43,626 nt of DNA from Chlorobiota bacterium (GTDB taxonomy: Bacteria; Bacteroidota; Bacteroidia; Bacteroidales; F082). The notes beneath the pieces were generated by a model. It had not been told where the DNA came from and searched no databases. It saw only the letters and a program-made list of their open reading frames with translations. The DNA lies in NCBI GenBank assembly GCA_013151505.1, contig JAADID010000181.1, positions 1 to 43,626 of the forward strand, written 5' to 3'. The translations under genes were made by a program, and so were the position numbers. Below, in pieces: positions 20,046-29,879 of the stretch (positions are counted from its first letter, which is position 1; each line of letters starts with the position of its first letter).

Positions 20046-21384
20046 TTTTTTTATTCAGTTTGACTTTAACCTTGTTGATCTTCCATTTGTCAACATCCAC
20101 AATCGTAAATTCAATATCCTTGTAAGTAAGTTTGGTGTCTTTCTCCGGTATTTTTTCCAGCATTTCAAGGATAAGTCCTCCCAATGAATCAGCCACACCT
20201 TTGGCTTCATCAAAATAATCGTCATCAACCTCAAGAACTTTGCAAAGGTCGTTCAATAAAGTTTTGGCTTCAAAGATAAAAGTATTTTTTGCCACTTTCC
20301 GGTATTCGTATTGTTTCTCGCTTTTGTCAAATTCATCGCTGATCTCGCCAACGATTTCTTCAATAATATCTTCCAGCGTGATAATGCCGGACGTGCCTCC
20401 GTATTCATCCACCACGATGGCCAGATGAATTTTCCTTTGTCTGAATTCCTGCAGCAGATCGTTTATTTTTTTGTTTTCGGGAATAAAGAAAGCGGGCCTG
20501 ATCAAGCTTTTCCAGTCCACCTTATCCGGTTTTTCGATATAAGGCAAAAGATCTTTAATGTATAAAACCCCCACAATATTGTCAAAAGTTTCTTCATAAA
20601 CCGGAATACGTGAAAATCCCGATTCTTTAACGATCTTCATCACCTCTTCGAAAGACAGCTCAATGCTGACTGCTGTCACATTCACCCTTGACTGCATGAT
20701 TTCGCTGACCTCAATCTCACCGAAAGTCGCAATACTTTTCAGCATCATTTTTTCCTCCTCCGGGGCGCTTTCATCTACTGTCAGATCAATAGCATCCGAA
20801 ATATCGGACATGGAGATTTCGTGCTTTTTGGAAATCAGCTTTTTATCAATCAATGAGGTTGATTTCACCAGCAGCGTACTTAAGGGTTTTGACAAAACCA
20901 TCAGAAACTTCAGGGGTCGGACCATTAACCGTGCTATTCTGACCGGTTGATTATTGGCCATTATTTTAGGGGTTATTTCACCGAATAATAAAATGACCGA
21001 AGTAATGACCACAACCTGAACAATAAAGGCCAGAACCGGAAAAACCGTGAGATTAAAGATCAATGATGCAAAATAGGCCGACAACATGACAATGGCTACA
21101 TTCACAAAATTGTTACTTATCAGAATGGTGGCCAGCAGGTATTTGGGGTTGTCGCGAAGTTTAAGAATCTCTTTGTCTTTTACGTGTTTACCCGAGCGAA
21201 GGGTTTCGAGGTCGGCTGGTGCAAAGGAAAAAAAAGCTGTTTCGGAACCCGAAATCAATCCGGAGACAGCTATGAGTGCAATAAGAATAACCAATGAGAT
21301 AATCGCTTCGGGTGGAAAACCCGTAAAAAAACGGTCAATCAGCACAAAGTTACCAAGCAAAGGGTCTAAATCAACTTCTTCCAA
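20008..21384 (-). CDS. gldE: GldE-type CNNM/CBS/CorC_HlyC transporter-associated protein
   Basis: DUF21 TM domain, CBS pair (SRVNVTAVSIELSFEEVMKIVKESGFSRIPVYEE ... LAIVVDEYGGTSGIITLEDIIEEIVGEISDEFD), CorC_HlyC domain; adjacent to gldD. Confidence 0.92.
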   Translation of the reverse strand: MEEVDLDPLLGNFVLIDRFFTGFPPEAIISLVILIALIAVSGLISGSETAFFSFAPADLETLRSGKHVKDKEILKLRDNPKYLLATILISNNFVNVAIVMLSAYFASLIFNLTVFPVLAFIVQVVVITSVILLFGEITPKIMANNQPVRIARLMVRPLKFLMVLSKPLSTLLVKSTSLIDKKLISKKHEISMSDISDAIDLTVDESAPEEEKMMLKSIATFGEIEVSEIMQSRVNVTAVSIELSFEEVMKIVKESGFSRIPVYEETFDNIVGVLYIKDLLPYIEKPDKVDWKSLIRPAFFIPENKKINDLLQEFRQRKIHLAIVVDEYGGTSGIITLEDIIEEIVGEISDEFDKSEKQYEYRKVAKNTFIFEAKTLLNDLCKVLEVDDDYFDEAKGVADSLGGLILEMLEKIPEKDTKLTYKDIEFTIVDVDKWKINKVKVKLNKKNAGSQNTSKKNK

Positions 21385-21466
21385 AATACTATTATTGGTT
21401 GCTATTCCATTGCAAAATTACTAACAAAAGTAATATTGAACACGGGAAGGCAGTTTTTACCGGTTT

Positions 21467-21904
21467 CTAAAAAGGAAGATCGTCGTCCGGTGTGGCATTT
21501 TCGGGCTGAGTAGTCGTTGTATCCGTGGCAGAACCCTGTGTGTTGTCCTGTTCTTCAGCTTGAAAATTCCTGTTTCCGGGCTGGTTTCTGACCAGAATAT
21601 TGATCTTGTCGGAAATTATCTCCGTAATGTACCGGTCATTGCCGTCACGGTCGGTATATTTTCTCGTTTTGATCTTACCTTCAATATAAACCAGGTCGCC
21701 TTTGGCAACGCTTTTGTCCGCCAGATAACGGAACCCGACTATGTTGTGCCATTCGGTCTGGTCAACCCAGTCACCGGAGTTGTTCCGGTAGCTTTCGGTA
21801 GTTGCCAGTGAAAAACTTATTTTTTTTGTCCCGTCATCAAACGTGTGAACATCGGGGTCTCTGCCAATCCTTCCGATGAGAATTACTTTATTTAATCCAG
21901 CCAT
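21467..21904 (-). CDS. ssb: Single-stranded DNA-binding protein
   Basis: MAGLNKVILIGRIGRDPDVHTFDDGTKKISFSLATTE OB fold; acidic C-terminal tip DDDLPF. Confidence 0.96.
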   Translation of the reverse strand: MAGLNKVILIGRIGRDPDVHTFDDGTKKISFSLATTESYRNNSGDWVDQTEWHNIVGFRYLADKSVAKGDLVYIEGKIKTRKYTDRDGNDRYITEIISDKINILVRNQPGNRNFQAEEQDNTQGSATDTTTTQPENATPDDDLPF

Positions 21905-21912
21905 TTTTATTA

Positions 21913-22980
21913 TTATTTAATTAATTTCTGATCCTGTAAATATTGCTCCACAAGCCGGGGTACAGGATAATTTTCAATGTCATTTTGGTTTATCAAAAGT
22001 ACATTATTTTCCAGTCTGTTTTCAGGAAAGTTTTCAACAATAATCCGGATAAAAACAGCATGAATGCGCTGATGGGTAAGCAGGTGAATGTATTCGTGTG
22101 AAATGTGCTTTATGCTGTAAACCAGCCCGGCAGGCGCTAACTTGCCGGTTAAAGTATTCAGGGCTTTCAAAGCTTGCGTCCTCTGACCGGTAACGAACAA
22201 CGGGAAATCATAAAGATTTTTCCAGATGTCATCCGGGCCGCGTTTTTTCATAATGATTCTTTCGTTTTGCGTTTGAGCTACCACGTAATAAAAGAACCGG
22301 TCTTTTACCCTGGCTTTCGGTTTTTTTACCGGCAGTTCCGAAACGGTATTTTGTTTTCGTGCAACACATTCATCATAAAAGATACAATGAACGCAGTCCG
22401 GGTTTTTCGGTTTACACCAAACGGCCCCGAACTCCATCAGGGCCTGATTAAAGTCGCCGGGGGGATGTCCTTCCATCAAACGTCCGGCAAGGGAGACAAA
22501 TTCTTTTTTCCCCCCGGCAGTATCAATGGGGCTTTTTATTCCAAACACCCTCGATAACACCCTGAAGACATTTCCATCAACTACCGGGTCGGGCTTTCCG
22601 AAGGCAATAGAAGAAATAGCTGCCGCAGTATAAGGGCCGATCCCCTTTATTTTCATCAGCTCTTCTTTTGTCCCGGGAAACCGGCCATTGTATTCATTTG
22701 CTATCGTACGGGCCGCATGAATTAAATTTTGTGCCCGGTTGTAATAACCCAGCCCCTGCCAGAGTTTATATATTTCTTTTTCAGGTGCACAGGCCAATGA
22801 ATGGATGTCCGGGAAGCTTTCCACAAATTTCACATAGTAATCCAGACCCTGATTAATGCGTGTTTGTTGCAAGATCACTTCAGATAACCAGATTTTATAA
22901 GGATCACCCGTTTCGCGCCAGGGAAGTTTTCTCTGATTTTGCAAATACCATCCGATAAGTTTTTTTCCAAATATTTCCAC
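21913..22980 (-). CDS. mutY: A/G-specific adenine glycosylase
   Basis: WYLQNQRKLPWRETGDPYKIWLSEVILQQTRI, HhH-GPD KIKGIGPYTAAAISSIAFGKPDPVVDGNVFRVLSR, 4Fe-4S motif CKPKNPDCVHCIFYDEC. Confidence 0.96.
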   Translation of the reverse strand: MEIFGKKLIGWYLQNQRKLPWRETGDPYKIWLSEVILQQTRINQGLDYYVKFVESFPDIHSLACAPEKEIYKLWQGLGYYNRAQNLIHAARTIANEYNGRFPGTKEELMKIKGIGPYTAAAISSIAFGKPDPVVDGNVFRVLSRVFGIKSPIDTAGGKKEFVSLAGRLMEGHPPGDFNQALMEFGAVWCKPKNPDCVHCIFYDECVARKQNTVSELPVKKPKARVKDRFFYYVVAQTQNERIIMKKRGPDDIWKNLYDFPLFVTGQRTQALKALNTLTGKLAPAGLVYSIKHISHEYIHLLTHQRIHAVFIRIIVENFPENRLENNVLLINQNDIENYPVPRLVEQYLQDQKLIK

Positions 22981-23269
22981 GGGTTTATATCGTTAAATTA
23001 AATGATTTCAGGATTTCATCCTTCAATAAAGTTGTTTGAAATACTGTCCAATTCATATTCGCCAACGAGTGATTCTTATCTTAAACATTGAATATCATCT
23101 ACTTGAAGACTTTTTACGCATTTTAATTGCTTAAAAAAGAACACCTTAATGGTTTTACAAAGGTCTTATATTTCCAAAGATTTTTTCGTCCTGCATACCG
23201 GCAAGGAAGAAATTTTTACATTTTTTTGGAAATTTTTACTGTAAAAATGCTTTGTTAATAAAAAAGTTA

Positions 23270-23277
23270 TATTTTTG
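23270..23277 (+). promoter_or_regulatory. Bacteroidetes -7 element (TATTTTTG) upstream of the HU-family gene
   Basis: TAnnTTTG match preceded by TTTG, though the spacing of about 15 nt is shorter than ideal. Confidence 0.4.
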
Positions 23278-23325
23278 CGACCCGAAATAAATATCTAATA
23301 GTTAATTATTTAAAAAAATAAAGAC

Positions 23326-23607
23326 ATGACAAAAGCAGAAATCGTAACAGAAATCGCCAACAAAACAGGAATTGAAAAAGTAGCTGTACAGGCAGTAGTA
23401 GAATCTTTCATGGAAACCATCAAGGAAACTATGGTGAACGGTGAAAATATTTATTTGAGAGGATTTGGCAGCTTTATCATTAAAGAAAGAGCTGAAAAAA
23501 CCGGACGTAACATTTCGAAAAATACGACCATCATCATACCTGCTCACAAAATTCCTGCATTCAAACCTGCAAAGACTTTTGTAAACGAAGTAAAGAGTAA
23601 TCTTTAA
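23326..23607 (+). CDS. HU/IHF-family DNA-binding protein
   Basis: MTKAEIVTEIANKTGIEKVAVQAVVESFMETIKETMVNGENIYLRGFGSFIIKERAEKTGRNISKNTTIIIPAHKIPAFKPAKTF. Confidence 0.96.
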   Translation: MTKAEIVTEIANKTGIEKVAVQAVVESFMETIKETMVNGENIYLRGFGSFIIKERAEKTGRNISKNTTIIIPAHKIPAFKPAKTFVNEVKSNL

Positions 23608-23634
23608 TTCATTAATATTTTAAAGAAATAAATT

Positions 23635-23724
23635 ATGCCAAACGGAAAAAAGAGGAAAAGACACAAGATGGCAACCCACAAACGGAAAAAACGTTTGAGG
23701 AAGAACAGGCATAAGAAGAAATAA
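23635..23724 (+). CDS. 29-aa highly basic micro-protein, AURKAIP1/COX24-domain-like (candidate ribosome-associated peptide)
   Basis: Not in the ORF track. ATG at 23635, TAA ending 23724: MPNGKKRKRHKMATHKRKKRLRKNRHKKK. Resembles the basic tail of mitochondrial mS38/AURKAIP1 and short Bacteroidetes proteins annotated AURKAIP1/COX24 domain-containing. Followed by a hairpin. Confidence 0.75.
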   Translation: MPNGKKRKRHKMATHKRKKRLRKNRHKKK

Positions 23725-23746
23725 AGATTTCTTAACAAAACTTTCA

Positions 23747-23776
23747 GCACAGCGTCTGACTGATCAGGCGCTGTGC
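23747..23776 (+). terminator. Probable intrinsic terminator after the HU / micro-ORF unit
   Basis: GCACAGCG...CGCTGTGC stem followed by a T-rich stretch (acgttcttttctgtttt). Confidence 0.55.
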
Positions 23777-23904
23777 ACGTTCTTTTCTGTTTTATATTTA
23801 TCCCCTCTTACTCTTCTGTTGTAGCTTTTGATAATTTCTTCCCCTCTTCTGAATCAAAGCTATAACAGCATTGTTGAGTGTTATATCAATTATTATTAAG
23901 TATT

Positions 23905-25458
23905 GTGAACAAAGAATTAATCATAGATTCAAATGGTTCAGAGGTAAAAATTGCATTATTGGAAGATAATGTCCTTGTGGAACTCCATGAAGAAAAAAAC
24001 AAAAACGAGTTCGGCGTAGGGGACATTTTCCTTGGAAAAGTGAAAAAAATAATGCCCGGGCTCAATGCGGCATTTGTTAATGTTGGTCATGAAAAAGATG
24101 CTTTCCTTCATTATCTTGATCTGGGCCCTCAGATTCGTTCGCTGAACAAATATACCAAACTGGCATTGCAGGGGAAAGCCCATCTTGCCATGTTTGAAAC
24201 TTTCAGAAACGAAAAAGACATTGAAAAAACAGGTAAAATAACCCAGGTGCTTACCAACGGACAACCCATCCTGGTGCAAATAGCCAAAGAACCCATTTCT
24301 ACAAAAGGACCGCGAATTACCTCCGAGATTTCTTTCCCGGGCAGGTTTCTTGTTTTGTTACCTTTTTCGAATAAAATATCTGTTTCCCAGAAAATTAAAA
24401 ACAAAGACGAAAGGATCCGGCTCAAAAGGCTGATCATGAGCATTAAGCCCCAGAATTTCGGGGTCATCATCCGGACTGTTGCCGAAAATCAGAAGGTTGC
24501 CGAACTGGATGCCGACCTGAGAAACCTGGTGGGAAAATGGGAAAAGGTAATCAAAAAATTACCCTCTGTTCATGCTCCCCAGAAAGTTTTAAGCGAGCTC
24601 GACCGTACCTCTACCCTGTTGAGAGACAACCTGAATGAATCCTACAACAACATTTATATCAGCGATCAGGCATTGTACGAGGATGCAAAATCGTATATCT
24701 CCCAGATATCGCCCGATAAGAAAGACATCGTCAAACGTTACCGGGGCAGAGCCTCAATCTTTGAACATTTCGGGATTGAGAAACAATTAAGAAACTCATT
24801 CGGCAAAACAGTGACCATAAAAAGCGGGGTTTACCTGATTATAGAGCACACTGAAGCCATGCACGTGATTGACGTAAACAGCGGACACCGGCTGAACAGA
24901 GAAAACTCACAGGAAGAAAACGCCCTCACGGTCAATCTCGAATCGGCTGCCGAAGTTGCCCGCCAGTTGCGGCTTCGGGATATGGGAGGTATTATTGTGG
25001 TTGATTTCATTGACATGCAGGATTCAAAACACAGGAAAGCGCTGTATGCTAAACTGAAAGAAGAGATGGCCAAAGACAGGGCCAAACATACCATCCTGCC
25101 GCCAAGTAAGTTTGGACTGGTACAGATAACCCGTCAGCGGGTCAGGCCTGAAACATCGGTACAAGTGCTCGAGAAATGCCCGGTATGCAACGGAACAGGA
25201 AAAATCAGAGACAGTCTGACTGTTGTTGATGATATTGAAAACAACCTGGAGTACCTGATAAAAGATCAAAACGAGAAATCGCTGACATTATTTGTTCACC
25301 CTTACATCAATGCCTACCTGAAAAAGGGGGGAATAAATTCAATACAGTTCAAGTGGTTTAAAAAATACCGCAAATGGATTAAGATCCATGAGATGACCAA
25401 CTTTCATCTTTTGCAATACCAGTTTTATAACAAGAATGGTGAAGAAATCGTTACCTGA
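23905..25458 (+). CDS. rng: Ribonuclease E/G family
   Basis: S1-like domain (VGDIFLGKVKKIMPGLNAAFVNVGHEKDAFLHYLDLGP), catalytic MHVIDVNSG and GGIIVVDFIDM, zinc-link CPVCNGTGKI. Likely GTG start at 23905 (VNKELIIDSN); ORF track extends to 23878. Confidence 0.93.
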   Translation: MNKELIIDSNGSEVKIALLEDNVLVELHEEKNKNEFGVGDIFLGKVKKIMPGLNAAFVNVGHEKDAFLHYLDLGPQIRSLNKYTKLALQGKAHLAMFETFRNEKDIEKTGKITQVLTNGQPILVQIAKEPISTKGPRITSEISFPGRFLVLLPFSNKISVSQKIKNKDERIRLKRLIMSIKPQNFGVIIRTVAENQKVAELDADLRNLVGKWEKVIKKLPSVHAPQKVLSELDRTSTLLRDNLNESYNNIYISDQALYEDAKSYISQISPDKKDIVKRYRGRASIFEHFGIEKQLRNSFGKTVTIKSGVYLIIEHTEAMHVIDVNSGHRLNRENSQEENALTVNLESAAEVARQLRLRDMGGIIVVDFIDMQDSKHRKALYAKLKEEMAKDRAKHTILPPSKFGLVQITRQRVRPETSVQVLEKCPVCNGTGKIRDSLTVVDDIENNLEYLIKDQNEKSLTLFVHPYINAYLKKGGINSIQFKWFKKYRKWIKIHEMTNFHLLQYQFYNKNGEEIVT

Positions 25459-25482
25459 TAAAAAGAATGCTGTCCAAAGAAT

Positions 25483-25522
25483 AAAAAAAACCGTCCCGTT
25501 TGAATCAGGACGGTTTTTTTGT
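25483..25522. terminator. Bidirectional intrinsic terminator between rng and the usp operon
   Basis: aaaaaaaaccgtcc-cgtttgaatca-ggacggttttttt. Confidence 0.85.
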
Positions 25523-25530
25523 TTGATTTT

Positions 25531-26379
25531 TTATGAGTAATACAAAAATGTTTTGTCAGGATGAATACTGAGCACGGGGATGGGTGAATGGTTGACCATT
25601 TGTGAGGCGTAAGGTCCAAGCCACAGATTTGAGAACATGGTTTCCTGTTCGGTCATGATCGAAATCAGGTTGGCATTTACCTTTTTTGCATAGTTAATGG
25701 TCGTTTCGCTGATACTGTCAGCTTCGAGAAATACCACTTTGAATTTTATTTTATTCTGTCTGAAATAATCCTCGGCCTGTGATACATAGTTCCGGATGCG
25801 AAAACGAATATCATCCTGCGAAGTGGTAAACAGCCCCAGTATATGGACTTCCGAATTAAAGTATTTTGCCAGAAGAGCTGTCATAGGCAATTTTTGCCGG
25901 GTTTCTTTTGTGCTGTCAAAAGGCATGACGATCAGCTTGAGGTCCTTCGAAACATCAATACCTCCACGGATAGTGATTACCGGCTTTTTGCTTGCGGAAA
26001 CCACACGGTTGGCATTGCTTCCGATCCAGAATTCTTCAAAACCGGACGAGCCGTGTGTCCCGACAATGATTAAAAATGCATCCTGCTCTTCGGCAACAGC
26101 ACAAATTTCTTTATAGACTTTCCCTTTTCTGATGATATATTCCATTTTCTGTCCGACGAGCTGGGGTTCATATTTTTGAACCAGGTCATCAAAACGTTTT
26201 TTTACCTCATCCAACAAATCTTTCGGCTCTACTGAGAAAATCTCTTTGGAATAATCCAGGTGATCAACCCAAACCATTGTGAGCTTTGATTTTGCTCTGC
26301 GGGCAATGGTGATGGCATGTTCAAGGGCATTGATTGAACAATCTGAGAAATCAATACCGGTTACGATTGTTTTATTCAT
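25531..26379 (-). CDS. Universal stress protein (two Usp domains)
   Basis: MNKTIVTGIDFSDCSINALEHAITIARRAKSKLTMVWVDH; VGTHGSSGFEEFWIGSNANRVVSASKKPVITIRGG. Confidence 0.92.
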   Translation of the reverse strand: MNKTIVTGIDFSDCSINALEHAITIARRAKSKLTMVWVDHLDYSKEIFSVEPKDLLDEVKKRFDDLVQKYEPQLVGQKMEYIIRKGKVYKEICAVAEEQDAFLIIVGTHGSSGFEEFWIGSNANRVVSASKKPVITIRGGIDVSKDLKLIVMPFDSTKETRQKLPMTALLAKYFNSEVHILGLFTTSQDDIRFRIRNYVSQAEDYFRQNKIKFKVVFLEADSISETTINYAKKVNANLISIMTEQETMFSNLWLGPYASQMVNHSPIPVLSIHPDKTFLYYS

Positions 26380-26381
26380 CT

Positions 26382-26816
26382 TTATTGGTTTTTAGTTGTT
26401 GACAATTCTGGCAAATTAATTTCATCTTTTATCACCCATGCGCTGGGGTATTTTCTGTTGATCCGTCGTAAAAATTTTTCGGCTTCAAGCCTCGTCCTGA
26501 AATCGCCCACCCTGACCCGGTAATAAGGGGCTGAAAACGTAATATAAACAGGCATGTTTTCATATTTCTCAAGAAATTTCTGTTCAACATTTTCACAATC
26601 GGAAAGCGCCTGGTTCCCCGATTCCATAAAAATCTGTATCCGGTAACCCGGAATGATCGGAAATGCCTGATTATACGCGATGTGCAACTGGACAAGACTG
26701 TCAATTCCCGGTTCGCTGTAAACATTTACCTCTCCGTTTGTCTGGGTGAAAGCCAGCACAGGCAGCATAATCATGATACCGAACAAAATTTTTATCCTGT
26801 TTAAAGTTGTTTTCAT
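26382..26816 (-). CDS. Exported SPOR-domain protein
   Basis: Signal peptide; GYRIQIFMESGNQALSDCENVEQKFLEKYENMPVYITFSAPYYRVRVGDFRTRLEAEKFLRRINRKYPSAWVIKDEI fits the SPOR fold pattern. Confidence 0.82.
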   Translation of the reverse strand: MKTTLNRIKILFGIMIMLPVLAFTQTNGEVNVYSEPGIDSLVQLHIAYNQAFPIIPGYRIQIFMESGNQALSDCENVEQKFLEKYENMPVYITFSAPYYRVRVGDFRTRLEAEKFLRRINRKYPSAWVIKDEINLPELSTTKNQ

Positions 26817-26817
26817 C

Positions 26818-27657
26818 TTAAAAATTTTGTTTTGCCCTTACACTCATTACCGGAATAAACGAGTTATTTATCAATTGTTGTGCATACGGACCCAAAAATT
26901 TTCCCCCTGTTGTGGTTCCCTGGTCGGTCATGATCATGATCAGGTCAATATCATTATCGTTGGAATAATCAATAATGGCAGACACTACATTGTCCACTTC
27001 AAGGGTAATTTTCGTGAACTCAACTTTTTGCTTTTTCATACATTTTACAGCATCTTCATACACGCTATCAATCCGGCGTCTGACAATTTTCAAAGGCGTA
27101 TTGTAAATAATCAGCAAATGAACATTTGCCCCGAACTGCCGGGCTATATTACAGGCGTAAGGTAATTTAAACTTTGTTTCCAGTGAACTGTCAAGCGGGA
27201 GAAGGATGTTCTTTATTTTTTCATTAAACGGATAATCGCGACGAATGGTAACGACCGGACAAGGCGCCTGGGTAACAATCCGGTTGGCATTGCTGCCGAT
27301 CCAATATTGTTCGTAACCCGAAACCCCGTGAGTGCCGGTAAAAATCATTTCCGCGCCAATCTGGGCGGCAGCCTTTGTAATTTCCTGGTAAACCTTACCT
27401 TTTCTGAACAGCAGTTTAAACTTGTTGTTCTTCAGTTGAGGTTGATATTTTTTGACCAATACTTCCGATTGCTTTTTGATTTCCCGTTGCAGATCCCTCT
27501 CGATGGTATCAATAATGCTTTCTTCCGAAACGGTGTTATCAACCCATATAAGATGAATGTCAGCATCCATTTTATTGGCAAACATAATGGCGTATTCCAA
27601 AGCATGCTCTGCATTTTTAGAAAAGTCATTAGCTACGAGGAAAGCTTTCATAATCAT
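26818..27657 (-). CDS. Universal stress protein (two Usp domains)
   Basis: AFLVANDFSKNAEHALEYAIMFANKMDADIHLIWVDN; TGTHGVSGYEQYWIGSNANRIVTQAPCPVVTIRRD; paralog of 25531-26379. Confidence 0.92.
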   Translation of the reverse strand: MIMKAFLVANDFSKNAEHALEYAIMFANKMDADIHLIWVDNTVSEESIIDTIERDLQREIKKQSEVLVKKYQPQLKNNKFKLLFRKGKVYQEITKAAAQIGAEMIFTGTHGVSGYEQYWIGSNANRIVTQAPCPVVTIRRDYPFNEKIKNILLPLDSSLETKFKLPYACNIARQFGANVHLLIIYNTPLKIVRRRIDSVYEDAVKCMKKQKVEFTKITLEVDNVVSAIIDYSNDNDIDLIMIMTDQGTTTGGKFLGPYAQQLINNSFIPVMSVRAKQNF

Positions 27658-27865
27658 CTGTTTCTCCGGAAAAACTTTTTATTAAAACAATAATTCTTTT
27701 AATAAATATTCCGGTTCCGGTTTATGTAGCTAATATAATGAATATTTTTACATACTGCAAAAAATCATTTATTTTTGAAAGTAATTAACGGTTGGATTTT
27801 TGGTTAAGCGCCGGATTTTCAATAATTAAAATTATAATCTCTATTATTTTACAAAGGAGTTGAAG

Positions 27866-28888
27866 ATGAACGAGAACCTTGATGCGACAGGTACACATCT
27901 CAGTCAGGTGGAACTGGAAATAGAAAAAGTATTGCGTCCGGGGCGTTTTGACAGTTTTGCCGGACAACCCAAGGTGACCGATAATCTGAGGATTTTTGTT
28001 GAAGCTGCGCGGCAGAGAGGTGATGCCCTGGATCACGTTTTATTGCACGGTCCTCCGGGTTTGGGCAAAACCACTTTATCATACATCATAGCTAACGAAT
28101 TGGGGGTGAACATCATCACTTCCTCCGGCCCGGTGTTGGACAAGCCGGGTGATCTGGCCGGGCTGCTCACAAACCTGAGCGAAAATGATGTGCTTTTTAT
28201 TGATGAAATCCACAGGTTAAGTCCGGTTGTGGAAGAGTACCTGTACTCGGCAATGGAAGATTTCAAAATAGATATCATGATTGAAACAGGGCCCAATGCC
28301 CGGTCGGTACAAATCAAGCTGAATCCTTTTACGCTGGTTGGGGCGACAACCCGTTCGGGCCTGCTCACCGCCCCGCTCCGCTCACGTTTCGGGATCAACT
28401 CAAGGTTATCCTATTATGATACGCCCACGCTTGCCGGCATTGTTGAACGGTCGGCCGGTATTTTAAAAGTTGAAATTGACCACGACGCTGCCTTTGAAAT
28501 TGCCGGCCGGAGCAGGGGAACACCACGAATTGCCAATTTGCTGTTGCGTCGTGTGCGCGATTTTGCCCAGATCAAAGGCACCGGCGCCATTGACATGGAT
28601 ATTTCACAACATGCCCTTGAAGCGTTGAACGTGGATAAATACGGCCTTGATGAAATGGATAATAAAATACTCACAACGATCATCGAAAAATTCAAGGGCG
28701 GCCCGGTAGGGATTACCACCATTGCCACAGCCGTTGCCGAGGAAGCAGGAACCATTGAAGAAGTTTACGAGCCCTTTCTTATTCAGGAGGGATATTTGAT
28801 GCGCACTCCGCGAGGCAGAATGGCTACTGACTTGGCATACAGCCATCTCGGCATTACACGGAAAACGGATCAGTCCTCTTTGTTTTGA
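27866..28888 (+). CDS. ruvB: Holliday junction branch migration DNA helicase RuvB
   Basis: [89 protein letters not shown] at 27866 preferred over the TTG at 27860. Confidence 0.97.
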   Translation: MNENLDATGTHLSQVELEIEKVLRPGRFDSFAGQPKVTDNLRIFVEAARQRGDALDHVLLHGPPGLGKTTLSYIIANELGVNIITSSGPVLDKPGDLAGLLTNLSENDVLFIDEIHRLSPVVEEYLYSAMEDFKIDIMIETGPNARSVQIKLNPFTLVGATTRSGLLTAPLRSRFGINSRLSYYDTPTLAGIVERSAGILKVEIDHDAAFEIAGRSRGTPRIANLLLRRVRDFAQIKGTGAIDMDISQHALEALNVDKYGLDEMDNKILTTIIEKFKGGPVGITTIATAVAEEAGTIEEVYEPFLIQEGYLMRTPRGRMATDLAYSHLGITRKTDQSSLF

Positions 28889-28907
28889 TTTTTTTCACTC
28901 TCTGTTT

Positions 28908-29849
28908 ATGATTAATGATGCATTGAGAAAAGCCCGGCTTTCTATTTCCATTAAAGAAAAAGCAAAAGAACTGGGGTTTTTTGACTGTGGAATTTCGCAG
29001 GCCAAACATCTGTCCCAGGATGAACAACGGATGGAAATATGGTTGAAAAAAGGGATGAACGGGGAAATGAAATACCTCGAAAAAAACAGGGATAAACGTT
29101 ACGATCCCACTCTCCTCGTTGAAGGGGCCAAATCGGTCGTTTCGGTTTTATACAATTATAAACCAAAGGAAACTTTACCTGAAAAAAATAATTTTAAAAT
29201 TTCCACTTATGCATACGGTAAAGATTATCATCAGGTGATAAAAAAGAAACTGAAACAATTAGTAACATTTATTGAAGAAATGTCAGGGCAACACAGTTAC
29301 CGTCTTTTTGTTGATTCGGCGCCGGTTCTCGATCGGGCCTGGGCTCACCTGGGAGGGCTGGGTTTTATCGGAAAAAACACCTGCCTGATCAACCGGAAAG
29401 GGGGCTCCTGGTTTTTCATCGGCCACATCATTATTGACCTTGAACTTGAATATGAGAAAAAAGAACCTGAAAAGAATTTCTGCGGAAATTGTACCCTCTG
29501 CCTTCAGGCCTGCCCCACGGGTGCATTGAAGCCGTTTGAACTGGATGCGCGAAAATGCATCTCCTATCTGACCATCGAATATCGCGGGGAAATTCCTGAT
29601 GAATTCAAAGCCAAATTCGATAATTGGATTTTCGGTTGCGATATTTGTCAGCAGGTTTGTCCGTGGAACAGGGATGTAATTCCCCATCACGAACCGTCGT
29701 TTGAACCCTCTGACGAATTGAAGAAAATGGGGAAAAGCGACTGGCTTTCACTTGATGTAAAACGATTTAACAATATTTTCAGGGAAAGCGCCGTTAAAAG
29801 GGCCGGGTTCGGCAACATAAAAAGAAATATCCGGTTTGTTGACGAATAA
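28908..29849 (+). CDS. queG: Epoxyqueuosine reductase
   Basis: Two 4Fe-4S motifs (CGNCTLCLQACPTGAL, CDICQQVCPWN) with the QueG N-domain (RLFVDSAPVLDRAWAHLGGLGFIGKNTCLI). Confidence 0.95.
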   Translation: MINDALRKARLSISIKEKAKELGFFDCGISQAKHLSQDEQRMEIWLKKGMNGEMKYLEKNRDKRYDPTLLVEGAKSVVSVLYNYKPKETLPEKNNFKISTYAYGKDYHQVIKKKLKQLVTFIEEMSGQHSYRLFVDSAPVLDRAWAHLGGLGFIGKNTCLINRKGGSWFFIGHIIIDLELEYEKKEPEKNFCGNCTLCLQACPTGALKPFELDARKCISYLTIEYRGEIPDEFKAKFDNWIFGCDICQQVCPWNRDVIPHHEPSFEPSDELKKMGKSDWLSLDVKRFNNIFRESAVKRAGFGNIKRNIRFVDE

Positions 29850-29879
29850 AAGTATTTTTGGGAGCTTAATTTAACAAAT

